Positions 1 to 10,132 of a stretch of 34,137 bases of DNA are shown here, in pieces (within the stretch, counting starts at the first letter, position 1; each line of letters begins with the position of its first letter). The stretch comes from Chrysophaeum taylorii (taxonomy: Eukaryota; Sar; Pelagophyceae; Pelagomonadales; Pelagomonadaceae), in NCBI GenBank assembly GCA_029834535.1, contig JAQMWT010000263.1, positions 1-34,137 on the forward strand, in the 5' to 3' direction. A program made the position numbers and the translations under genes. The notes under the pieces are model-generated. The model had not been told where the DNA came from. It saw only the letters and a program-made list of their open reading frames with translations, and made no database searches.

Positions 1-30
1 TCATTGAATCGTTTCAGTTACGGTATTGCC

Positions 31-3000
31 TTAATGATGGATGATAGAGGATTTATTTAAGAATAACCTGTGAGATGGTTGGTTAGATTCGATAGTTGTA
101 ATACGAAAGGACACAGGTAATGTGATGGATTTAGGAATAATCGTCCCTAATATTATAGAGAACTGCAAAAGCTTTGAGTTCAATAGGGATCTCATGCAAG
201 CAAGTGGTTTTCTTGAATTAGTCAAGAATCCCAGGCGAAAGTTAGAAATGCCCTCCATTTCATCTTGACTGGGATGTTCGACTGTTTTATTAGAGTGCAG
301 ACGAAGGAACAGCATAGTTAAGGTTTCAAGCTCAGTCACAGTTAAGCGCACGGATCCTGTACGACTGAAAATATTGTAGGTTTTAGGTGTGGACACGAAT
401 GGTATGTCAGGAAAGACCTGCGTCCAAGGTTCGTCGACTATTAACTTGCGACTGATGGAATTAGCGTGGTCTGCAATATCCAGAAAGGAAGTGACTCGTT
501 TATTAGGCCATGAAAGCAGATCAAGAGGCCGGTGTTATATTTGCGTGCGACGAGGATCCATCTTTCTCTGGCTTGATAATCTCCACATAGATAGCATGGA
601 AATCGGTCACATATGTCCACCGTATAGTGCATCGTTGAGAAGATGAGATTAGCAACTCGTATATGATCTTCATACGATGCGGAGTGTGGTGGAGTCATTT
701 CCATGAAGAGAACAAGCGGCTTTAAAAGCAAGTACACTTAGAGCACTTGGGAACAGGAATCATCCATATCGTGCTCGAAGGTGGAAATGGATCTCCCATT
801 GATTATGTTGCGATTTGTGCATGGTGATGTCAATTCCACTATGTCAGTGTAATATCGTGCACGTTCAACGTCCGATGCTCGATGGGAATATGTCAAAAAC
901 TTAGGTAGGGAGGGGAAAACTTCGATGGAATTACCAAAACGTCTTCGTAGCATGTGCGTGATATTGTCGTCGCTCTCAACAAGAACTTTAACGTTGATGT
1001 TGATTTGCAAGTCATTAGAAGCGCAAGCTAAGAATGCAGGAGTGGACATCCCAGAGCAAAGTAAAGTTACTGTAGGTATTCGTGGGCTAGTAGATGAAGT
1101 TACTGTATGGAGCAAACGTGTTGTAACCTTGCGTCATACAGGAGGTGGGAAATGCCTGCGTATGTAAGGCAGCTGCGAATGCATTGACTCCAGGATGGTT
1201 TTAAGCCATGGGATGTAAATTACTCGTTCCACGAGGGTGGAATATAGTTTGAGCATTTCGCGTTGTTCATTAAAAGCACATAGTCTGAACTGTAGTGAGC
1301 GAAGTTCCATTTTGCGCGCTTTTGCTTGTTGTAGCGAATAAATTGGTAGAGTTGGCAACAGGTTACTGAGTCTAAACAAAGTAATCTCGACATTATCATC
1401 AATTTTACTCAGGATAGAAGATTGTCCTTTAAATTCAACTCCATAAAGATGTATACCTAGTTTATCTTCTCCCCATTGAGTCGTACTGATGATGTGCAGA
1501 TCGGGATCGTTATGGTCGTTTTGCTTGGGTAGAAAAAACGCGACGTCTAGCTTTACATATCCCACATTTGGATGCTTTGGGAGAGCGGGAACGACGGTCC
1601 TTATAATCATAGCATGTGTGATTCTCTGCGTATCCGTAGCAGTCTGGATAGCAGGTGATAAGGACTCGGGTAGCTTTACGATGTGCATAGGATCAGCATA
1701 ACGTTTAAAGTTAATTACATGTTGAGAAGCACATGTGTCAGCATATCCTGGCGTAGTCATTAGCGGCAAATTGGACTCGTTGTACAGTTTAAGCATTGTT
1801 GCATAACAGGCATGTGTTGGGCTTTGACCAAACACGTACTGTGTCATGAAACTTTGCGTTTGTTCGGAAGGCACAACGACGAGTGTAAAACCAGTATTTA
1901 ATTTTGGTAGCAACACAGGGGGATCTGTACCATCTTCATTATCTTCATTGGGTAGATTACTGGGGAGCTCAGAGTGCGAGGAAGTTTCCCGAGCTTGACG
2001 ACGAACGATAGCATTCTGAGCTTTAGCATTTACGTGCTGCAATGGCGGCTAAGGGATGTTACCCTGATCGCCGACTGCGGTTGCGATGGAGGACGGTGCC
2101 TCATGAATCCTGAGCCTTGCGAGGGCATCCGCCCTCCCGGCGTAGGTTGGCACCTATTCGCCTCCCGGGCGGGCCGGTTGGCAGCCGGAACGTTCGCAGT
2201 GGGACGGGGTATGGCCGGGGGGCGAAGACGGAAGGTTATCGACGAGTTGGTTGTCAGTCACATCGCGGTCTCCTCGTCGCATGGCGACAAGCTTGATGGT
2301 CACTCTCCGCCGACCGACCTTTCGGCGCTCCTCGTCTACAGGCCCGTGATTCCGGACTGGCTCCTGTCGGTCCGGCCTGGCTCCCATGCTCGGGAGAGGT
2401 CTGAAGTTAGTTAGTTAGTTATGATGTTATCGATTTCATCATCTTTAATGGACAGGAAAGTGCGGAACATTTTCTCTGTATCAGCAGTCCCCCTCTGCTC
2501 CGCATCACTGGGGGGCGCTTCAGGAGCAGATGCTTCAGTTTGATACTTTTTTTCTGAAACAAGAGATTCCTTATCGGCTTCTAAGAGGTTCGATATGGTA
2601 TTGGACATAGTATCAACTCGAGATAAGTAGAGATGAACTTGGGTGGCTTCGTCAGGATCTAAGGACTGTGTCGAAGCTTGAGAAGCGGTTGTCCAGAGGG
2701 TACTCAATAAGCTGTTCATTTCCTCCTGTACCATCTTATAGTCGGTAGAAGGGTTGGGATTCGCTTCCTGTAATTTACCAAACAGGTGGCGAAGACGATC
2801 AACTTGATAAGTAGCCCGGTCCATAAGAGACATATTATAGCGTGCATTACGGTTAGAGGAAGATGAGTAGACAGGACGATCGAAGCTGGTACCTTTGACG
2901 TTATAATTTGAGGGTGGACGATAGTACGACGTGTCACGGGGTAAAATTGTCGATGCTTTGTCTTTTGCATTACGAAGCTTACGAGCGTTGAAGCCAGACT

Positions 3001-4005
3001 GTCCAGTTACAGTGGCTAACAACGAGTAAGCGTTGTTTAGAGAGTCGTGGGATTGATGAATAGTATCCATCAATAATACCTTAGGTGGCTTGGTAGCGGC
3101 AGTACCAGGGATGTAAGGGATCCAGGAAGCGGGTTTATCCAAGCGTCGGTTAGAAGAAAACTTTGTTTCATTGTATATCTTTAACAAGAATTCCAATAGT
3201 AGACGAACGTCGTTAGGATCAACTAGCTTTAACAATTTGGATCGTGACTCGAGTTGTTACCAGAGCGTGTCTCGTAGAGTTTACACCATTCCAATAAAGA
3301 TTGAGAATAGCGCTCGTGATCCGAGGGATTAGGATATGGACGGTAGATCTCCCCGTGGGCTTTAAGAGTGATTATGGAGTTTTAAAATTGGATTGATGCT
3401 TCATCATTATTTAATTGCTCTGCCTGAGACTGGAAGGCAAGGAGTTGTTCGACAAAAACATGGGCATACCAATTAACATTTAGAGACATTCGATTAAACT
3501 GAGATTCAAGCTCAGTTACATCTGTACAAGACGCTGTCTCATAGTAATGGTAAGCTAAAAGCATTACAGCACGTAATTTATTAGGATGTGCAGTAATTGC
3601 ATAAATCTTCTTTAGTTGAGGCCACATAGCGAGAGCGGGCTTTTCTTGGGACTCCAAGTTAAAGAATGTGTACAAGAAACCAGCATAAGTTTCGCAGTGT
3701 TTGATCCAGTCGGCATTAGAGAGACCTGTAAAGGACATGTTAGTTAAAGATGAATCATACACAATTGATTTAGGGAGTCGGGTATCTAATAAAGTGAGGA
3801 CACGTTTGACATCCTTATTTAATTCAGGACGAACGAGATTATACGACTCTTGGTAATAAAGTCGTTCGAGATTGTTACGGACATCAACTGTTAGTTGATG
3901 GGAAGAGTTGACGTGCCAAGTCTTTAAATGTTCGGGCAGGGCATCTTCATTAATGCAGATGTAATTCGTTAATTTTCTCGGATATCCATCTTGAAAAGAT
4001 GGCAT
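31..4005 (-). pseudogene. Long decayed gene of unknown function, about 1,200 codons
   Basis: Not recognised. A true ATG at 4005-4003 has an in-frame TAG just before it. Successive open frames on this strand (4005-3382, 3235-2423, 2042-1134, 1115-738, 737-441, 396-31) form one gene rather than six. The frame continues past a TAA at 3381-3379, shifts by one base near 3240, is split by a SINE at 2062-2422, then passes single stops just after the SINE, at 1134 and at 738, and shifts again near 445. Removing the SINE plus one copy of its 7-bp target duplication puts the flanking frames in phase. The protein is rich in Leu, Asn, Ser and Thr, with helical stretches (around codons 150-207 of the first block and in the block ending at 1134). 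I see no zinc finger, DDE, RT or nucleotide-binding motif. The DNA is more AT-rich than the mobile elements nearby. It could be a decayed host gene, a viral relic or the structural gene of an unknown element. Confidence 0.5.
2062..2422 (+). mobile_element. SINE-like retroposon, copy 1 (full length, with target duplication)
   Basis: This GC-rich element of about 360 bp starts at CCCTGATCGCC and ends in a (GTTA)n tail. The 7-bp direct repeat GATGTTA sits at 2055-2061 and 2423-2429. At least four more copies lie in the window (4568, 6208, 26929 and 28045). A strong internal hairpin, GAGGGC-ATCC-GCCCTC, lies near 2121-2136. A short-repeat 3' tail plus a target duplication is typical of SINEs mobilised by a LINE. 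I cannot find a convincing tRNA or 5S head or an A/B box, so the origin of the head is unknown. The element splits the decayed gene at 31-4005, and its tail supplies the TAA that ends the upstream part of that frame. Confidence 0.8.
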
Positions 4006-4567
4006 CTACTTCGTTATCAAGGATTTTGCTGTATCCCGGTGCATTCCGGATATTGGTATTTTTTAGGAGAAGTATCGTGGCTGATCAAGGTAGGTTAGAG
4101 GATTGATAGACATATTCGACACATAAGAATGAAGGGTTTCTCGAGTGCGGGTTATATGTACAGTACGCTATTTTAAGCGTGGGCTTATTTACAAGACCAA
4201 ACAAATCAACATGCTATTTAAAAACAGGATGAATTGAGACTGAAGAATGGATTAATTCTCGAGCAGTCAGTCTCTTGTTGGGGAATGGAAGGAAAAACCC
4301 GTACAAGTTTCCGCGGCTTGTGTAGGAAAAATTTTAATTTTATTGGCTATGCGAGTGCATATGACCAGTGGCCGACCCAACTCGGTCACAAACCAACTTA
4401 ACTGGTGGGCACACACCGTCACACAACAGATATGTACAGTAGACCACCGCCAAACACATTGTCGCATTGTACTCGTGATCAGGCGTAAATTGATCACTGG
4501 ATTTATACGTACAACACAGTTGGGCTGACACACCTACGCATCTGGGCCCATAACCTGGAGAGATTAA
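4006..4567. other. No recognisable gene
   Basis: AT-rich sequence between the start of the minus-strand decayed gene and a SINE fragment. Short open frames on both strands (for example 4343-4528) overlap each other and show no motif. If the decayed gene was transcribed, its promoter would lie here, but I see no clear TATA box or other signal. Confidence 0.4.
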
Positions 4568-4757
4568 TCGTCGATAACCTTCCGTCTTCGCCCCCCGGCC
4601 ATACCCCGTCCCACTGCGAACGTTCCGGCTGCCAACCGGCCCGCCCGGGAGGCGAATAGGTGCCAACCTAAGCCGGGAGGGCGGATGCCCTCGCAAGGCT
4701 CAGGATTCATGAGGCACCGTCCCCCATCGCAACCGCAGTCGGCGATCAGGGTAAGGG
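4568..4757 (-). mobile_element. SINE-like retroposon, copy 2 (3' half missing)
   Basis: Closely matches the 5' half of the other copies, running leftward from the CCCTTACCCTGATCGCC head at the right end to the TCGTCGATAACC segment at 4568, where similarity stops abruptly. The 3' half and the (GTTA)n tail are missing. Loss of the 3' end is not the usual form of SINE truncation, which removes the 5' end, so deletion or recombination after insertion is likely. The Helitron-side repeat array begins 14 bp to the right. Confidence 0.8.
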
Positions 4758-4770
4758 ATACAAGTGCAGG

Positions 4771-5098
4771 CCAGTAAGTTCACCTAGTCCCAATCTCTAA
4801 CCCCAGTAAGTTCACCTGGTCCCAGTAAGTTCACCTGGCCAGTAAGTTCACCTAGTCCAAATTTCTAACCCCAGTAAGTTCGGCGTAAACCCACTCGTGC
4901 TCACACCACTCCTTCGAGCTCGTCGCTGTCGCCTCCGCCAATCTAAGCTGCTTCGGTCCGCACACGCTGCTAATCTTTGAGTTTACTATAAACCCCCCAG
5001 TAAGTTCACCTGGTCCCAGTAAGTTCACCTGGTCACTATATTCACCGTCCCAATCTCAAACCCCAGTAAGTTCACCTGGTCCCAGTAAGCTCACCTAC
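4771..5098. repeat. Array of CCAGTAAGTTCACC repeats with a second spacer motif
   Basis: Nine copies of a core CCAGTAAGTTCACC (usually followed by TGGTC or TAGTC) start at 4771, 4803, 4822, 4839, 4871, 4997, 5016, 5063 and 5082; the ones at 4871 and 5082 are altered. Close pairs have a 17-19 bp period. Some copies are separated by a second motif like CCAATCTCTAACC, giving a higher-order pattern. About 110 bp of unrelated sequence (4885-4995) interrupts the array. The core ends, CCAG and CTGG, are complementary. The array lies directly downstream of a minus-strand Helitron helicase relic and may belong to its 3' region, but no CTRR end is proved. Confidence 0.75.
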
Positions 5099-5126
5099 AG
5101 TGCGCGTGTAGACGCCGGGAGGGGGC

Positions 5127-5700
5127 TTATCGGTATTGCGCAGCACGTGTGGGGTAGGGTGGAGTCGTCGACTCAGAAGAGCATATCCTCGGGGTTGCCG
5201 ATCGACAGAGAGCCACGTAGAGCTGGACGTGACAGAAGACGGGCTTCGCCAAGAGGACGCCGACCTCGCGGGGCGTCTGCCCCTGGCTCTTGTTGATCGT
5301 TTGGCGTCGGCGGGCCTTAAGGGATACAGGTTGGAGGAGCCTCGGTGACAACGACACGATCGATCATGTATCTGGTACCGTTGCAGTGGCCGTGCGACGG
5401 GTCGAGGTTGCGAAGACTTTGAGCTCGCGATCAAAGTCAGCATGCCGTTGGTTGTCAGGGAGTTTAAAACTCGACTCTTGAGAGCGAGGCGTCGTCTTCC
5501 GACCCAACCTAGTCGGCCGAAAAGAACTCCGACGCCTCGTCACCGGGAAAAAAAGACCGCGGTCATGCGCGCGTTGTCAGCATCGACAACATCGTTTCGA
5601 CGGGGCGTGAGAATGGCGCGCTGAAAGAGCCGCCGCGGGTCGTGGAAATAGTCTGCGAGGTCGCCGTAGACGGCTTGGAGGATCACTGTCTGGCTCGCGG
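5127..5700 (-). pseudogene. Helitron (Pif1-like) helicase, decayed C-terminal part
   Basis: Read on the minus strand in shifting frames, this stretch keeps the order of motifs at the end of Helitron/Pif1 helicases. From about 5650 it reads RLFQRAILTPRRNDV, then a PGDEASEFFSAD stretch ending in a stop, then an NSLTTNGM segment, then CNGTRYMIDRVVVTE near 5390-5346, then TINKSQGQTPREVGV with FCHVQLYVALCR at about 5300-5205. The SQGQT and YVAL.R boxes are the canonical helicase motifs close to the C-terminus. At least two frameshifts and two stops make it non-functional. The Rep (HUH) nuclease part and the rest of the helicase are not present to the right, so only the 3' end of a Helitron is left. 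The published role of this domain is DNA unwinding during rolling-circle transposition. Confidence 0.75.
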
Positions 5701-5730
5701 GCCTACATGATCCTTACCCTAAATCGGGGG

Positions 5731-5764
5731 ACTAACAAACAAACAGACAAACAGACAGACAAAC
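5731..5764. repeat. Simple repeat, (ACAAACAG)-like
   Basis: A low-complexity run of ACAAAC and AGAC units. It follows a short stretch, CCTTACCCT, that resembles the SINE 5' end, but the match is too short to call another copy. Confidence 0.7.
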
Positions 5765-5869
5765 ATCTGTCGATTAGTAGTAAGGATGTGATGCGGATCT
5801 TTATATCTTCTTGGGCAGGGTTAGCGTGAAGAGCGAGCAGGGGTGAAGCAAAGGAAAGGAAGTAGTTCG

Positions 5870-7234
5870 AGTAGCTACCGGGATCCGAACTCGAGACTGT
5901 CAGGCAAGACCAGAGGCTAAGGCCGTATTCTCCATCATCTTCGCTTCGCACACCATATTCGACGGGTGTTGCAAGAAGAAAACCGTTTATAAACAGCATC
6001 GCATTTGGCACATACATTAGCAAAAGAACAGAAAGTAGGGCTCGGGTGAATCGTTTTGAAATGAATCGGCTTCACAAAACGCACTTTTTGTCGGGCCGTT
6101 TCGAACATACATGCTCTAAAGAACAGAAAGTAGAGTCCCGTTGATGTGTGCTCACTGACACACATACATTGGCACACACATACATAGGCATTTGAACAGA
6201 AAGTATAACTAACTAACTTCAGACCTCTCCCGAGCATGGGAGCCAGGCCGGACCGACAGGTGCCAGTCCGGAATCACGGGCCTGTAGACGAGGAGCGCCG
6301 AAAGGTCGGTCGGCGGAGAGTGACCATCAAGCTTGTCGCCATGCGACGAGGAGACCGCGATGTGACTGACAACCAACTCGTCGATAACCTTCCGTCTTCG
6401 CCCCCCGGCCATACCCCGTCCCACTGCGAACGTTCCGGCTGCCAACCGGCCCGCCCGGGAGGCGAATAGGTGCCAACCTACGCCGGGAGGGCGGATGCCC
6501 TCGCAAGGCTCAGGATTCTTGAGGCACCGTCCTCCATCGCAACCGCAGTCGGCGATCAGGGTAAGGGTATATAAAAACAGAAAGTATAGTCCCGTTAATC
6601 TCGAGTCACTCACTGACGGAGGTTTCCCAATTAATTATTGTGGACGAGTAAGGCCAAGTCGGGTTTTTTCGGGCCTTTTCTCGGGGGGCAATCCCACCAT
6701 CGAAATCGACTATCTACTCTACTACGGGATCCGAACTCGAGACGTACCGTCAGGCAACCACAGTCCAACCATGATATTCCATCATCTTCGAGAGATCTTG
6801 GCAAATATAACTTTTATAACTAGCATAGTTTGGGGCACATACAGTAGGAAAAGAACAGAAAGTATCGCCCGGGTAAAGCTTTGGTGAAGTGAAGCGCGTT
6901 TACAAAACGCACTTTTTCTCGGCCCGTTTTCGGGCCGTTTCGCACATACATAGGGAAAAGAACATAAAGTAGAGTTCCGGTAGAGTTCGGTGACTGGCAC
7001 ACTGAGGTTCCCCGATTAAATATTGTGGACGAGTAAGGTCAAGTCGGTTTTTTTCGGGCCTTTTCTCGGGGGGCAAGCCCATCATCGAAATCGACTATCT
7101 ACTCTACTACGGGATCCGAACTCGAGCCGTCAGGCAACCGCAGTCCAACCATGATACTCCATCATCTTCGAGAGGCTTGGCAAAAAAAGCCTTTATAAAT
7201 AGCATAGTTTGGGGCACATAATTAGGAAAAGAAC
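5870..7234 (-). repeat. Tandem repeat family with tRNA-like box, left block
   Basis: Head-to-tail units of roughly 350-390 bp, best seen at 6588-6845 and 6846-7234, with a more diverged unit at 5870-6207. Each unit holds, on the plus strand, GGGATCCGAACTCGAG (5880, 6726, 7111), then a CATCATCTTCGAGAG segment, a TTTATAAA-like TATA box, ACATACAT plus GAACAGAAAGTA, and a TTTACAAAACGCAC block followed by CGGCCCG/CGGGCC stems. On the minus strand GAGTTCGGATCC is one base from a Pol III B-box core, preceded by a weak A-box-like stretch, which suggests tRNA-derived SINEs arranged in tandem. Units share many but not all positions. SINE copy 3 interrupts the block at 6208-6567 and the hAT element interrupts it at 7235. 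Confidence 0.65.
6208..6567 (-). mobile_element. SINE-like retroposon, copy 3 (full length)
   Basis: Same family as copy 1 and nearly identical to it, in reverse orientation: the (GTTA)n tail reads as CTAACTAAC at 6208 and the CCCTTACCCTGATCG head lies at the right end. AACAGAAAGTATA occurs at 6195-6207 and again at 6576-6588, so a 13-bp target duplication is likely, with a few extra bases next to the head. The target is the GAACAGAAAGTA motif of the tandem repeat family, so the insertion is younger than that family. Confidence 0.8.
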
Positions 7235-7250
7235 CAGCGTTGGGAATTCA
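7235..7250 (+). repeat. hAT left terminal inverted repeat
   Basis: CAGCGTTGGGAATTCA is the exact reverse complement of 10117-10132. The CAG start is common in hAT elements. The next 50 bp hold repeated TTCACT motifs. Confidence 0.85.
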
Positions 7251-7373
7251 CTGGGCTCACTTCACTAGGTTCACTGAATTTGGTTCACTTCACTTCACCG
7301 AAAATTTTCGTCCGAAGTCCAATGTCCACTTCACGTTCCTTCACTTTGGCTGACGGCCTGACTCTGACCCCGT

Positions 7374-9850
7374 ATGATGAGCCAAGTCGAGTCGCGCTAC
7401 CTGGAGGTGGAGGAGAATGTTGATGATGTGGAGGAATACGGAACAGAAGGAGGAAGTTCACAAGAACGAGCCGATTGCGACGTCGATGTTGTGACGTGGA
7501 AAACACGCCCGGCAAAGGTGGACGATCAACCAGGGTGTTCCAAGGTGTGGGACTGCGTCCGTCGACTGAAGGAAAATCATCCTGACCGCGTTGACCAGTG
7601 GGAAGGCGACGCATGTGTGTATCCGGTGCTGGGAGCGCCTGAAGGTGACGAGAGACTTCAAGAAAGGCACGTGGCAGACGACCATGCCCTCTTGAGGCCA
7701 ACTTCAAGGCCGCGCATCCGGAGGAGGACGAGCTGGGACGTCAACAGCTCACCAAGAAACAGAAGACAGACCAAGAAAAGGAGGGCGTTGTGACGGCCGT
7801 GGGCGTTGTGGCAGCCTCAAAGGGTAAGTCGGATATTACGAGATACTTCATGGCCATGCCCAGCCAGGCAAAGCACTCTTCCCTGATGGCCTTCTCGGCG
7901 CGGCACTACGTGTACACGTCGCAGCGGATTTCCAAGCGCACCTTTGACGACGACGATCATCGCAACCTAATTGAGGCGTATTACCGCGGCGGTGGCGGGA
8001 AAGGCAACTGCCCGTTCATGAATCGCAAGGCGCTGTTTTAATGGGTGGACGCTGAATATCGTTGCTTTGTTCGAATCTTGAAACACGTCGTTACGGAGTG
8101 TTATAAAGCGGCTTTCGGCAATCCATTCGCCCAGGTGCTACACGACGGCGGGACACTCGAGGATAAGTTCAAGCGACAGGCCATCGGCCTATCCTTCATC
8201 TGGCCCGATTGGAGTGGCGTTGAGACGGTGTGCGTCGGCCTCGTTCCAGCTGACGACGGAGCCGATTCTGGCATGGCTTCTCTGCTCCGTTCTGTGGTCG
8301 CAGAGCGTGCGGGAATCGATATCGATTTGGCGGCCGCAACCACTGTTCAAGACAGGGCTGCAATTGGCGTCACCGAAGAATTTTTTGTTGAGGTCGAAGC
8401 GTGTGACATGCATGATATCTCAAAAATCTCGGCAGCGGCATGTGGCGACTTGACACGATCCAGAGGCAAGGGTGATCAATCCATTCCCAGCTGGCCAGGA
8501 GCTGCTGAACAGTACCCACGATGGAGCCAAGTGCTTTTCTTACGGCGGCACACGTTTGAAGGATCTGCATGCGCTATTGCCATTACAACCGGGGAAATAA
8601 ATCGCCGAAGCTCGAGCTCAAGCTCGACCTCAATAAGACGAGGTTCCGGGCGCGCTACCAACCTATTCGTTCCTTGCTGCGTATGCACCACGTGCTCAAA
8701 CTGTACACGGTTACCAACGTTGGACTCCCCTGGGCAATCAGTGATAAGCAATGGGCGGCGTTGGCTGAATTCGACGCGATTTTTGCTATAACGGATGCGG
8801 CCGTTGTTTTCGTGCAACACGAACACTTATACCTGGGGGCGTGGGCCACATTGATCAAGCACAACATGATCGAGTCTCTGCGAGCTGAGACGCTAGAAGT
8901 CATTGATCTCCCGAACATAACTGCGAAATTCATGCCACGTAAGACTGTCGATGTTGACGACATCAGCGAGACCGGCAAAATCTGGCTTGAGCGGGCTATA
9001 CTCGAATGTGAGCGTCGGTTTTGCGGGAATAGTGAAAACTACGTGCGTCACTTCGACTACGAATGCAACGATCGCGAGCTGATTGCCTTCCTTCTTGACT
9101 TTCGGACTATCAACTGCTGGCGCCTGTCGTCCAATCAGAGAGCTCAGGCCCGGAAGTTGCTCAAGCAAGAATATGTGATTTACGCACGGACTGCATTCCA
9201 CCACGAAAAGGCAAAGACTTCCTCCGAGTCTGCACCGCCCTCCGAGCCTGCGCCTGCCCGCAGTCTCTTGGCGGCACTCGACGCACCCGACGCTTGGGAC
9301 GACATTAGTGGCGACGTGCCTTCTTTTGCTATGCCTGAGAACCAGATGCCCGATTTCAATGTGGAGCTTGAACAGGTCTTCAGTCAATGGATCAGGCTCT
9401 CGAGATCGCTCAACTGGGAAGAGCATTATCCTGAGCTTGAGAAGAAGGATGAAGTCGGCTTCACAGATCTGGCCGTGCTCGACGTTGGAAAGCAGTATCG
9501 ACCGCTTACCAAGGAGCAGTATGGGTTCCTTCCGGACGTGGCGAGAGCCTCCAAGGGTTTTTTCAATTGGTACACATGGCGCGCAGAGCTACTGTGAGCG
9601 CTGCCTGAGCATTGGAATTCTTGTCCTGGCCGAAGGAAACACGTTGCTCGGCGCGGACGAGACGGACAAAGTTGCCCTACTGCGCATGAACAAGAATTTC
9701 ATTGCGGCGGCCCGGATTAAGTACAGGGACCTCGGACACGAGACCGAGTTTTTCAAAAACGCCGAGAGGGCCATCCCCGAAGACTCTTTGGAGATGGAGG
9801 TTGATGAGGAAGAACCAGACGAAGACACCGAGGTCGTTCACATAGCCTAA
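7374..9850 (+). pseudogene. hAT transposase, frameshifted
   Basis: The transposase would bind the element ends and carry out cut-and-paste transposition. Domains in order: a BED-type zinc finger, seen as SKVWDCVRRLKENHP followed in another frame by HVCIRCWERLK (Cys codons at 7618 and 7627) and in a third frame by EANFKAAH; then SDITRYF and the RNase H-like core (7830-8500), containing CDMHDISKI, the C-x2-H insertion motif of hAT proteins; then a long conserved helical part (8590-9590); then the C-terminal hAT dimerisation signature CERCLSIGILVLAEG with LLGADETDKVALLRMNKNF (about 9597-9710) and an acidic tail. Breaks include frameshifts near 7605, 7690, 8510-8570 and 9585, and a TAA at 8039-8041. 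The element cannot move itself, though its ends might still be used by a related transposase. Confidence 0.8.
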
Positions 9851-10116
9851 AGTAAGAAACACTGAACCCCATCCACGGTAACTCTCCTCCTTCGCCCCAA
9901 AACGCGAATGAATATAAGAGCACCAGACCTAGGCAATAGCGCGCGGGGGGCACGGAACTGACGGGGCGCGGCAGGGACCGGCGCTGGCGTTAAACAAAAA
10001 AAAATGGCGTTCACTTCACAAAAGTTCACGATAGCCACGCAGGGTGACGTGTTCACTTCAAATCACTTCACCAATATTGTGTGGCTGGTGACGTGGTTCA
10101 CGTTCACTTGCTGAAA

Positions 10117-10132
10117 TGAATTCCCAACGCTG
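10117..10132 (-). repeat. hAT right terminal inverted repeat
   Basis: TGAATTCCCAACGCTG complements the left end perfectly. About 100 bp of TTCAC-rich subterminal sequence lies on its left. The flanking AAAAGTAT is the imperfect right-hand target duplication. Confidence 0.85.

Larger units (their letters stand above)
7235..10132 (+). mobile_element. hAT DNA transposon (complete ends, inactive gene)
   Basis: Perfect 16-bp terminal inverted repeats, CAGCGTTGGGAATTCA at 7235-7250 and its complement at 10117-10132, enclose a hAT-type transposase relic. The flanks AAAAGAAC (7227-7234) and AAAAGTAT (10133-10140) match in six of eight positions, which fits the 8-bp target duplication of hAT elements. 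The repeat sequence left of the element (ending GGAAAAGAAC) continues to the right as AGAAAGTATCGCCCGGG, showing that the target was one unit of the surrounding tandem family. Subterminal TTCACT and TTCACTTCAC motifs are dense at both ends (7255-7300 and 10005-10110), as expected for transposase binding sites. Confidence 0.85.

Noticed and set aside
4771..5098. CRISPR array
   Set aside because: Repeats are short (about 14-19 bp) and unevenly spaced, spacers are themselves repeated, there is no cas gene, and the setting is eukaryotic.
5870..5930. Functional tRNA gene on the minus strand
   Set aside because: The B-box core GAGTTCGGATCC is present, but the flanking bases do not form a proper T stem and no cloverleaf could be drawn; better explained as a tRNA-derived repeat.
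6236..6469. A 77-codon frame (start MGARPDRQ) repeated at 6236, 28081 and inside 26824-27168, plus long frames on the opposite strand of the same copies
   Set aside because: These frames are conserved only because the SINE copies are nearly identical. They lie on both strands of the same GC-rich repeat, end with the repeat and have no domain.
7285..7707. 140-codon minus-strand frame inside the hAT
   Set aside because: Shadow of the plus-strand BED finger and linker coding region; no independent motif.
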